Part shown: in pieces, positions 1 through 8,867 of the stretch
Position numbering within the stretch: the first letter of the stretch is position 1
Layout of the letters: every line of letters starts with the position of its first letter
Assembly: GCA_001179505.1 (NCBI GenBank)
Contig: CDMY01000378.1
Span: 28,900 to 88,144 of the forward strand
Reading direction: 5' to 3'
DNA length: 59,245 bases
Source: Vitrella brassicaformis
Lineage: Eukaryota > Sar > Vitrellaceae
Translations under genes and position numbers: made by a program
The notes under the pieces: generated by a model
Told to the model about the DNA's origin: nothing
What the model saw: the letters and a program-made list of their open reading frames with translations, nothing else
Database searches by the model: none

Positions 1-78
1 CCCCCCCCCCCCCCCCAACCCCCTCCCCCGTCGACGCGACCCACGCTTGTGTGTGTCTGGATGTGTGTGTGTGTGCAG

Positions 79-676
79 GTCTGCCAGCCTTTGTGCAGGG
101 CATCTTCCCCCTGCTCACCTTCTACGCCATCTCTTTCAATGTCGTGCCCGTCCTGCGAGCCTTCGTCGTCAATAAGGCATGCACACGCCCGCACTCGGAC
201 AAAGCCACACGTCATGGGATGGAACTGTGTATGGTATGGTGTGGTGTGCAGAGGAATGGCGACATCGCGCAACGCAATGAGATGCGACGAAAGTGGGCCG
301 CGGCGCTGCAAGCAGGGGTATGCGGGCAGCCACAGCCACCCCCCAACACACCACGCAATACACCCCCTGTGTGCGTCAATCAATGCATGCAGGCACCCTT
401 CATCCGCCGGAAGCTTGACGCCGCCCGACGGATGGCCAAACGAGTCAGCTACGTCCAAAAGGGTACATCACACACCCCCCCTCCCCTCTCCCCTCTCCCA
501 CCCACATCACCCCACCCATGAGTGTGCATATATTGTGTGCAGAGTCGGCCATCTACACGACCGAGCGAGACCTGCTGGACCAGGAGTCATCGTCGCCCGG
601 CCGCAGCAGCAGCGCTGCTGATATGCCCAAGGCGCCCTCACGTCAGTCCAGCAGGACGATTGAGATCGACGTGTAG
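79..676 (+). CDS. C-terminal part of a multi-pass membrane protein (partial, 4 exons)
   Basis: The 5' end lies outside the window. Exons read 79-176, 252-317, 393-462 and 543-676, ending at TAG 674-676; phases join cleanly (0, 0, 1). The first exon encodes a strongly hydrophobic helix (LPAFVQGIFPLLTFYAISF) typical of a last membrane segment. A basic amphipathic stretch follows (RNEMRRKWAAAL, IRRKLDAARRMAKR), then a Ser-rich acidic tail ending SSRTIEIDV. The final three residues resemble a PDZ-type C-terminus, but that is only a resemblance. The intron after AAT-AAG starts with GC, so it would be a GC-AG intron. I do not recognise the family; a channel or transporter with a cytosolic C-terminal tail is an inference from topology. 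Confidence 0.6.
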
Positions 677-1416
677 CGGATGGATGAATGGCTATCCATG
701 CAACGCAACGCATGACTTTCATAGAGACAGACACGCAGAGTGACAGAGACTGCCTGTCTGTCTGCCGGTTTTGGTTTTTCTGTGGGCTGTGGGGTGGGGG
801 GCCCGGAGGGGTGGAGTGAACAGAGAGATGGAATTTTTCGCTTCTGGACGGTTCATTATCGATCGCATTTTCATGTGTAGATACGTACGTCACGTCCATG
901 TGTGTGTGTGAGTGTGTGTCTCGTGTTGTCTGGCAACGAAGAAAGAACAAAGGCAGCAAAGGGCAGCGAAAGGCAGCGAAATCTGTGTGTCCGTCCGCGT
1001 GTCTGCGTCTGTGTGTGTGTGTGAAATGGGACCAAATCGACTATGCACCTCGTAGTGAGTCCGTTGCGAGCTCACTCCATTTGCGAGCCGAAAATGCTGA
1101 GAGAGGATGAGCAGCAGCAGTAGCCATATATAGCAGCAGAGAGACTCCATAGAGCCTGCACAAGCTTGTTGGAGGCGGCAGCAGCGAGCTGACCGAAAAA
1201 GAGCAGAGCTCCCCTTGGAGAGAATTAGAGAAGAGAGAGATTAGAGATTAGTACATCGCATGACGGCAAGTTGGGGTGATGGATCAAACAAGCCAGCCCA
1301 AACACACATACTCACACTCACTCACAGCTCCCATGCCAGCTACACTACAGCGACTTATACTTGTATCTCGCCCCTCTCAGGTGGCCCAGCTTCTCGGCGC
1401 TCTCAGCGATCGACCT
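677..1416. other. Intergenic stretch between convergent genes
   Basis: I see no gene here. The region holds CAGACAGA/TGTCTGTC tracts, including a 9-base inverted pair near 724-763, plus TG-rich runs around 897-920 and 1000-1022. Two TTGCGAG-containing sites lie at 1064-1074 and 1081-1089. The last of these precedes only an eight-codon reading frame. Confidence 0.6.
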
Positions 1417-2022
1417 CTACACCCAGCGCCGCATACCCACCAGCACCCCAGTGACACACACAGACACACTCCGGCCATTCATGAGTTCGATGCAGAAGAC
1501 CGACTCACCCATCAGCGACACCAGCACACACAGCTTCTCCAGCTGCAGCAGAGTGTTCGTGTGTTGACGGAGGACGTAACAGCTGCAGAGAGATGACCAC
1601 AGAGAGGCCGAGGCCGAGGGTGGGGGCGGCTGGGGCTCTGCGGACTGCGGACTGCTCAAAGTAAAGCCTAGTGCCGCACACGCAGCAGCCCCAACCATCG
1701 ACACAGCGGAACACACCAGCGAAAGAAGCCTCCCAGCGGCTGAGTCCGATAAGGTACACGATGTCGGCCTTGTGTTGGGATAGATCAGCCGCGCAAACAG
1801 GGCTCCCGCAACGACGGCACACGCGAGGGAAGCCAGAGAGGCCAGCCCGCCCACTACAAAGCGCCAAAAGAGTGCGTCCCTGGCGAGTTGCTGACTGAAT
1901 GATGCGATGATTGCCTCCTGCTCGTCCTCGTCGATAGGCGCAGTATCGGCATCAGCATTGGCATTGGCAGCGGCAGACGTCACCTTGTTCCTTCGCGCCT
2001 TCACTTCATCTGATGTCTGCAT
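1417..2022 (-). CDS. Small multi-pass membrane protein, unknown family
   Basis: An ATG at 2022 opens a 201-residue frame. The N-terminus is hydrophilic and Ala/Asp-rich (about residues 1-45). Three hydrophobic segments follow: one starting FWRFVVGGLASLASLACAVV, a second LLSLVCSAVSMVGAAACAAL, and a third near LEKLCVLVSLMGESVFCIEL. A proline-rich linker sits between the second and third. The unspliced frame stops at 1417. The last residues derive from TG-repeat sequence and may be intronic: a 51-base intron from a GTGTCT donor would join the frame to another tail ending at 1345. No family is recognised. It shares a divergent intergenic region with the gene starting at 2514. Confidence 0.55.
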   Translation of the reverse strand: MQTSDEVKARRNKVTSAAANANADADTAPIDEDEQEAIIASFSQQLARDALFWRFVVGGLASLASLACAVVAGALFARLIYPNTRPTSCTLSDSAAGRLLSLVCSAVSMVGAAACAALGFTLSSPQSAEPQPPPPSASASLWSSLCSCYVLRQHTNTLLQLEKLCVLVSLMGESVFCIELMNGRSVSVCVTGVLVGMRRWV

Positions 2023-2513
2023 TCAGCCTCATATAATTCGATGAGTTACATATTCCCGATGTTTTCTGCAGAGCAGCACCAGCGGCCACGTGCAGTACGA
2101 GAGGCCTCGCTCCTTGTTTCTTCCTCTTTCCGATGTGCAGATCTTTGCAAGCTCGCAGGGAAGGAAAAGGAAGGCATCCGTGAAACCGCTCCTCCCCAGG
2201 AAAAGGAAGGCCCGCTGGTTTCCCCCCTACAGGCGAAGAGCTAACGTCGAAGGTGAGTTGCACGCATTCTCATTGTCTTCATATCAGGAAGCACAAATAT
2301 TGCTGGCTGGCTCGTGCCGTGTTCTGTGATGTTCAGTCAGTGTGCCAGATCCACTCCACTCGTCTGCAAGTGCTCGTCGTCGACACGGTGACCATCTCTG
2401 CTTTGACGGAGGTAGGTACATGGTTGCCAAACGACGAGTAGACAGGACGTCACGCAGAGAGGACGCAGAGATGTCTGCCTGTCTGTCCCCTGGGTGTAGG
2501 TGCAGACAAGCAG
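2023..2513. promoter_or_regulatory. Divergent intergenic region (putative bidirectional promoter)
   Basis: This 491-base interval separates two start codons on opposite strands. It carries TTGCAAGCTCGCAGG at 2145-2159, a match to the GCGAGCT-type motif that recurs between other divergent genes in this window. Transcription starts cannot be placed. An exon or 5' UTR of the downstream gene may also lie here. Confidence 0.35.
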
Positions 2514-4331
2514 ATGGCGTCTACGTCGACTGTGGTGTTTGCTGCGACTGCGCCACCGCTGCTGCCGCGGGGATGGGTGAGACTGGATGCCGTGGAGACC
2601 CAGTTTGATGAGGGCACCAGCGATGTCACCCGTCGGCTTGCCATGGGCATCATCCACCGCACGCTCACCAGTGCCGCCGAGGTGACACAGCTCATACAGC
2701 AGGGGGCAAACCCAGATGTCCAGCTGCTGCTGACAAGAGGGCCGTACCAAGGACCCAGTCGCACGGGTTACCCTCTGCTGGCTCTTTCCATCGATGACAT
2801 GACCGACCACACCCTTGGCGCCATCGAGGCACTACGATCAGCGCAACAATGGTCAGTGACGTACACGCATCAGGGTGAAGTGAGTGCACGCATTCAATTT
2901 GCGTTCATGTGTGTCAGGTCTCCCGTCGCCATGCCTCGCTGGCTATCTACTGACCTCCAGGACGCCGTCATGAATGCCCTCATCGATGGCGGGGCTGACA
3001 TGAACGCGGCGGATATCCTTTCACAACACAGACCCCTCCAAGTCGCCGTGGCGGCGGGCAACCAGGCGGCACTCGGTCTTCTGATGGCGCGCAACGTACA
3101 GCTGCGAGGGTTCATGATAATGCAGCTGCCATTCGAGGCGGAAGTCACATTCCGTCCTACCCCTGCCCTCGAGAGCCAGCTGCTATGCATCTATCGCCGG
3201 CTTATCCAACACGACAGCACACTGGCAGACGAAGGCAACGGATGGGGCTCATTCGACCATGTGATGCGTTCTGCAGCGATCAGAGGCAGAGAGTACTCGC
3301 CGGCCTTTCTCGATAGCTACCTGGATCTGCTGGTGGGCAACGGCGCGAACATTATGGCTGCGGACGGGGATGGCCAGACAGCATTCCATTGGGCGGCCTT
3401 CGCCGGGGCCCATCGCGTGATTCATTGGATGTCTCGGCACGTTTCGGCTGGGGAGATCAATAGACGGACGAATCAGGGTGCTGACGGATATACGGCCCTC
3501 GACGGAGCTGCCTCTCAGCTCGACTGGTTCACCGAGTGGGTGCGGAGAGCCGACTTTGTGTCGGAAGAAGAGGAGGAGAACATTCGCAGGAGGATACCTG
3601 TCCAGAAGACTTGCATCCTTGTGCTGCTAAGAGGCGGTGCAGCCCCATCGATTGCCCACCTTCCTACAGCAACCGAGGCGGACCGCCGTCGCCGCCAGCT
3701 GGTGCTCACCGAGTACGCGACAGTGCTGAATGAGCTGCGTGATGTCGTCATGGAGGCGATCAACACCGCCCTCGCACCCCAGCGCGATTACTCGATGCTT
3801 CTCACGCGTCTACTGCCCCTGGCGCCGCACCACGATGGCCACGCCACTCACCCATCCCCCTCCAACCTCTCATTCGGACCACAGGAGGCAGAGGCCATCG
3901 CATGGCATGTCGAGTCATTCCTGTATCAGCCCTTAACAGCCATGGCGACCATCGATGAGTACCTGATTGGCGACTCGGTGCTGAGGCAGCATGTGCGGGC
4001 GGCCGTGGCGCAATTCGTCAGGCAGGCGGCCACACGTACGGCGAGCAATAGGGAGGTGGTGGGCGGGACGCGTCAAGAGGGCGGGCAGACGGTGCGCGTG
4101 CCTCCCTTGCAGTGCTTTGCCATTGGGAGCGGCAATGGGGCCCGTGCGGTGCGCATGGTGGGTGTGCGTGAGGTGGTGCATCGAGCCCGGCTGGACGAGG
4201 CGGACCAACACGGCGTGGCGGGTGTGATCAAGGGCTTCAATGAGCATCTTGGGGATGGGGACTGCCAGTTTCAGTGGCAGCAGCTGGGGTACATGACCAG
4301 GGGCGTGTTCGTGTCGCTGGGCTTCACGTGA
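2514..4331 (+). CDS. Ankyrin-repeat-like protein, one 66-base intron
   Basis: The ATG at 2514 opens a long frame to TGA at 4329-4331. A GT-AG intron at 2852-2917 divides by three, so the unspliced frame also stays open; removing it joins AQQW to SPVAM. Degenerate ankyrin-type helices are visible: 'LLALSIDD', 'ALIDGGADMNAAD', 'PLQVAVAAGNQAALGLLM', 'DGQTAFHWAAFAGAHRVIHWM' and 'GYTALDGAASQLDW'. The repeats are irregularly spaced. The last 200 residues show no repeat and no family I can name. There is no signal peptide or membrane segment. The likely role is protein-protein interaction in the cytosol or nucleus; the partner is unknown. This and the glycosyltransferase downstream form the only same-strand neighbouring pair of protein genes. 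Confidence 0.75.
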   Translation: MASTSTVVFAATAPPLLPRGWVRLDAVETQFDEGTSDVTRRLAMGIIHRTLTSAAEVTQLIQQGANPDVQLLLTRGPYQGPSRTGYPLLALSIDDMTDHTLGAIEALRSAQQWSVTYTHQGEVSARIQFAFMCVRSPVAMPRWLSTDLQDAVMNALIDGGADMNAADILSQHRPLQVAVAAGNQAALGLLMARNVQLRGFMIMQLPFEAEVTFRPTPALESQLLCIYRRLIQHDSTLADEGNGWGSFDHVMRSAAIRGREYSPAFLDSYLDLLVGNGANIMAADGDGQTAFHWAAFAGAHRVIHWMSRHVSAGEINRRTNQGADGYTALDGAASQLDWFTEWVRRADFVSEEEEENIRRRIPVQKTCILVLLRGGAAPSIAHLPTATEADRRRRQLVLTEYATVLNELRDVVMEAINTALAPQRDYSMLLTRLLPLAPHHDGHATHPSPSNLSFGPQEAEAIAWHVESFLYQPLTAMATIDEYLIGDSVLRQHVRAAVAQFVRQAATRTASNREVVGGTRQEGGQTVRVPPLQCFAIGSGNGARAVRMVGVREVVHRARLDEADQHGVAGVIKGFNEHLGDGDCQFQWQQLGYMTRGVFVSLGFT

Positions 4332-4854
4332 AAAAAGGCTGAGTGGCTGTGGCTGACGGACGAGTGTTTTAATGCTGTCACTTTGCGTCACACAATAGAG
4401 GATGGGTGCATGTGGTGGGGCTGAGGGGTTGACAGGGAGGGAGGCAGCCCGCTGCCTTGCTGTGGACCTGTGGCTGCATCGCTGCATGGCCGCTGATATG
4501 TCATGGTATCTGTCTGTGAGCGTGTGCGTCTGTGTGTGTGTGCTTCGTGTGTGTATGTCATTCGTTCATTCATTCATTCATTCATTCGAGCGTCCTCATG
4601 AACACACTGCAGGTGACACACTTCGTCTTCACGTTGACTTGCCAATCAAATGTTTGCGTGGGCGCACCTCGATCTCATTGACAGATGACTGCTCGGCGAT
4701 CACGAGCCCGGAAAACCCCGAGGATCCATCGTAAACACAAACTAAGGCCGGAGGTCCCCGACGTGTGTTGCAGTTCACACAAGCTCTCTGCAAGCGACCT
4801 TCAGTGCAGAGGGCTTCCGCCGTAGATTGCCACCGTCCCGCCACCACACACGCC
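4332..4854. other. Intergenic stretch with a CATT microsatellite
   Basis: No convincing coding sequence is visible. There is a TG-rich run near 4530-4555 and an uninterrupted ATTC/CATT repeat at about 4559-4588. The first exon of the downstream glycosyltransferase could extend into the right part of this interval. Confidence 0.5.
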
Positions 4855-6572
4855 ATGGGGGAGAGGCGGTGCTTTGTGACGACTTGTTTCCATATCCAAG
4901 GCCATGGATGTACGCGCAATGCATGTGGGAAGGGCGGTCCGGTAGTCATGGTGCATGGCGGGGCAATGCTGCCCATGCACAGCGCTGTTGTGACACGTGG
5001 GGGTTGTCGTGTCTCATGGTTTTCGTCGATGCGTCCATCTGTTTGTGTGGTGCAGGTTGGAAGGACGGCAAACCATACAACTACGTTAGCGGTGCGCACC
5101 AAGGTACACAACGCGCAGCGCACTGAAAGAGGCGGTGAGATACATAGCATTTCCGCCTCTTTCATCGTCTCCTGTGTGAACGTGCAGGAGCGCGACGCAT
5201 TGCGGGCGGTGTGGGACGAAGTGCGGGAGGTAAAGACTTAATCAACACACACTGCATATTGGAGTGCGCGTGACATCGTGTTGTGTCCCTTTGTGTGGGT
5301 TTGCAATGCAGGTGTCGCTGATTTGTGCGGAGGCGGTCAAGAAGAGCTATGGGGAGGCGAAAGAGGCCATGTACAGGCCCTGGCTGCATGCCGCCTTCAC
5401 CAAGTTGCACGCCCTCAACCTCACCCAGTTCGACAAGATCATGCTGCTCGATGCCGACACGCTCGTCAACCCATTCATGGTGATGAAGGAGTCGGCCGCC
5501 CGCATCCAGGCGCGCGTCGAGAAGCTCTTCAGTGTGAGGACCCCTGCAGGTAGGTAGGTGGGGTGGATGTGCTGATTGATGACAATTTGATGTGGATGGC
5601 TTGTGATGTGATGCTCCTCTGCGTTGTATGTTGATCATGCAGGCTTGTGTTCGGACACGTTGGGTGGCGCTCAGGTGCACGGCACGCCGGTGTCAGAGGA
5701 GCAACTGAAGGATGCCAAGGACAAAGGCTGGGGGATGAGGGGGTGTATCATGGCGCTCAAGTAAGACAGATCGGTGAGATGGGCAAGTGTGTGGTGGGTG
5801 GATGCGCCTTGCAGGCCGTCGCGCGATTTGTTCGACAACTGCCTAGGAGAGCTCTCCAGCGTTAGATCATTAGTCAAGGGGCGCATCGGGCGATATGGAG
5901 ACAAAGACAAATTCATAGGTGCGTCCACATCTATATCTAAGACTTGCTGCAGTGCGTGATGCCTGTCCATGTGTGTGTGGTTGGCAGGCCCGGACGAGTT
6001 GTTCTTCTCTACGGTGCTGCAGGACTGGCACCACCTGACCCCCAACGCGTGTGTCACCTCCTGGCACCTCAAAGAGGAAAGTGAGCGAAACGAGACACAC
6101 ATCTATATGGAGGGCTGTATATGTCTCCTCTCTTTGGTCTGGTGGTGTGCCCAGACGAGACCAAGGCCTTCTTTCTGCACATCGTGTCCGAGAAGGTGTT
6201 CATGCCTCAGTTTGGCAAGAGGTGGCCCGATTATGGTAGGTTACGGTGGGCGGTGCGATGGTTGTTATGTGAGTGTGTGGGGGTTTGTTGCGGCCCTCAG
6301 ACTTCTGGCTCAAGTGGGCCATTCAGTGCCGCGACGACCATCCTGAGACGCGCCTCTGGCTAGGCCACATCATCGAACGCACCATAAAGGTATGCTCGAT
6401 ATACGAAACAAGAAAACCGGCCGACACACCAGATGGGGGATGACATCATTGCTCTGTTTTCCATTCTCAGGAGCCCATTACGTATCACCCCATGTACCGC
6501 TGGCCATTCGACCCTCTGGACAAGCCGATCAAACGGTTTCGCGAGGCCATCGCACAGGGGTACCCTCACTGA
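4855..6572 (+). CDS. Glycosyltransferase family 8 (glycogenin-like), about 10 exons
   Basis: The core exons read 5056-5103, 5188-5229, 5312-5549, 5643-5760, 5815-5918, 5988-6080, 6155-6235, 6301-6389 and 6471-6572, all phase-consistent, giving about 333 residues. The family signature is clear: 'FTKLHALNLTQFDKIMLLDADTLV' contains the metal-binding DxD (DAD). It is followed by 'APAGLCSDT'-like (TPAGLCSDT) and 'GPDELFFSTVL'. GT8 enzymes transfer a sugar from a UDP-sugar, and glycogenin-type members prime alpha-glucan. The protein ends in basic, aromatic sequence (MYRWPFDPLDKPIKRF). The first exon (4855-4941, MGERRCFVTTC) is weak: the usual N-terminal strand and 'GALVLGxSLR' segment are not obvious, so the start is uncertain. 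No signal peptide is seen. Confidence 0.75.
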
Positions 6573-7073
6573 TGGGCAGCGGCAGCAGGGAGGGAGACAC
6601 TCAGACGCACAGACTATTGTGCGTGAGACAGACAGACAGATTGGTGTGGTGGGAGTGGGGTGCAGTCGTGTGGGTGCCGATTTCCAGTACATGCCCATGT
6701 AGAGATGGACGACACTCTGATGTGCACGCCACGCACGTGTGCATATACAAGACATGATTAAAAGGGTTCGACTACAAGCCACACACACATCGTCCAGTCC
6801 ACCTGTCCATCCATCCATCAGCAACGTCTGTCTGACCGATGCCATCCATGAATGCACCATGGAAATCACGATCAGAACTGCACAACACACACATACCACC
6901 CCACCCCACACATAGGGAGCCTAGCCTGCCCCTATCCACAGACAGACAGACAGACCGACAGACAGACATACCAGCGGGACAAAGGACAGGCTGGCCCGTC
7001 CGCGCCAAAAAAGAGGCGGGTGTGTTCGGTCAGCACACACCAAGAGCGACCCGTCCCGTCGGCACCCACCCCT
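6573..7073. other. Intergenic stretch between convergent genes
   Basis: No gene is visible. It contains CAGACAGA-type repeats at about 6940-6968, CA-rich sequence at 6880-6910 and CCATCCAT runs. It separates the 3' ends of the glycosyltransferase and the dioxygenase gene. Confidence 0.6.
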
Positions 7074-8784
7074 TCACGCCCAGAGTGCCTTGCACTGCTC
7101 TTCCATGTCCTTGAAGGGCATCGTGGGCCGCTGCAGCCAATTGTCGCTGCACACATACACACAAAGGAGGACAGCAAACGATATGTAACAAGTGAGCCTC
7201 GGCCTCTGCTTGTGGTATCACCTGGACCACTGGCAGTCGTCCTGCTCCACAATGTGCAGCGTGTAGGCGTGCCTGCGAAGGGCAAAAACAGGGCAAACAG
7301 ACGCCTTCCATTCATGTGGGCGCCCCTGCCTGGGTATGTCCCCAGCTACCTACCGTGATGTGTTGGAGTAGTTGTGTTCGCTGAAGTGCACGAGGGTGCC
7401 GTGCAGCAGGACCAGCGTCCCCTTGGGCACCTCCAACGGCACTGCATTCGTTCAGGAATGCATCACACATACGAGGCAATCGATCGCCAAAGGGCAAACC
7501 ATCCTGCGATGAATCCTTGCCCTCTGCCTACCTGCATTGTCGATGTCGTATGTGCCAGGTCTGTCGTAAGCTGCGCACGCACACGCTCACATAGTGTACA
7601 GTACAGTGCACCAGATAACCGATTGTGGCAGCCCACCTGCACTCGTTCTGTCCTCATTGAGGAGAAATCTCTTCAGGATGCCCTTCTTGTGAGAGCCCTA
7701 CACGGACAGGCAGCCACACATGCACACATGGACATGACAGATCGGCTGCCCAGCCCATGAGCCGGACGTCGACTCACTCACCGGCACAGCATAAAGGCAG
7801 CCGTTGGTCTTGTTTGCGTCCTCGAGCGCTATCCAAACACCTGCACACACACAGGCGGAAGGCAGACACCTCCATACATCACAGATCGCATAGAGAGTGC
7901 TCGACTGTCTGTCTGTCTGTCTGTCTCACCGAGGCATGACGGTGGGTCGGTGTGGATGAAGGATGAGTCCTGGTGGGGCGTCACGCTGCCTCCTGCATAC
8001 ACGGGGATCATCCACCAGTGTGATGAGTGGATGGCCATGTGTGTGGGTGTGTGTGGCGTACCGACTGCAGGCTGCTTGAAGATGTACATTGACTGCACTA
8101 CTGCTGGGCGCCGGTAGCCTGCAGGGATGGTATGCATACGAAGCACCCACCAACGAGCGAGTAAACGGGCAGATAGAGGTCAGAGTGCTCTCTCTCTCAC
8201 CGACCCAGCGCCTTGCAGGCATTCAGCAACACAGGATGGTAGCTGAACTTCCCTGACACACACACACACACACACAGACACACAGCAGGTAGACAGGAAG
8301 CAACAAACACATCCATGTGTTGATCCACGCGCAGAGTACTGCCCTCTCTTGTCCATCCATTGACGGAGACTGACTGAATGTGTCGTCGAGGTCATGCATG
8401 GCATGGCCCATCTTGTTGATGGCCAGCCTCTTGTCCACCCGCAGCCTCCCATCCTCGTCAAAGGCGTCCTTCTCAAAAAACATGCGGATCTTGTCGCCGG
8501 ACGACAGGAAGTACTCATCGCTCTGGTGTGACAGACGCTCTGATCCATCACACCCATACACAGACCGCAGATGAGATGCAATCTGCCGTGATGCTTCCAT
8601 CGATTCATGATCGTCCCGTACCTGTTTCGAAAGTTGATTTGTGCGAGTCCGCGTCGAAGCCACTCACGATCTGCCCCGTGCGGCTGACCAGTGAGTCGAT
8701 TTCATCGTCGGTGTATGCACCGGGAATGACCAAGTAGCCATCCCTATTGAACTTCTCCACATCCACAGCGCTGATCTGCGGCAT
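7074..8784 (-). CDS. PHYHD1: PHYHD1-type Fe(II)/2-oxoglutarate dioxygenase, 11 exons
   Basis: Exons (minus strand) read 8622-8784, 8375-8539, 8205-8252, 8062-8118, 7930-7992, 7782-7840, 7637-7697, 7533-7571, 7354-7441, 7222-7272 and 7074-7146. They total 867 bases, or 288 residues, close to the 291 of human PHYHD1. Diagnostic stretches are '[19 protein letters not shown]', '[11 protein letters not shown]', '[14 protein letters not shown]', 'GVWIALEDA' and 'GCLYAVPGSHKKG'. The iron ligands are the His and Asp of HQD (near residues 151-153) and His near 237 in 'LVHFSEHN'. The 2-oxoglutarate-binding Arg is in 'SRHAYTLH'. The active site looks intact, so this is probably an active cytosolic 2-oxoglutarate-dependent oxygenase of unknown substrate. 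Only 83 bases separate its start from the divergent gene at 8868. Confidence 0.92.
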
Positions 8785-8867
8785 TCTTCAGCCTCAGATC
8801 TTTGACATGTGTCCGTTCTGCTGTTCCTTCGGCTTCTGTGCGAGCTCAGCTCAGGTGCGAGCTCAAA
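8785..8867. promoter_or_regulatory. Compact bidirectional promoter region with two GCGAGCT motifs
   Basis: The two start codons are 83 bases apart on opposite strands. Two direct copies of TGCGAGCTCA lie at about 8839-8848 and 8856-8865, the second abutting the plus-strand ATG. The same octamer core occurs between several other divergent pairs in the window. A role in transcription initiation is inferred from position only. Confidence 0.45.

Noticed and set aside
1064-1089. GCGAG motifs as a promoter for a hidden gene near 1093
   Set aside because: The following frame is only eight codons, and the flanking genes converge on this region.
4629-5165. 178-codon minus-strand frame upstream of the glycosyltransferase
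   Set aside because: Composition is random, there are no motifs, and it overlaps exons of the GT8 model on the other strand.
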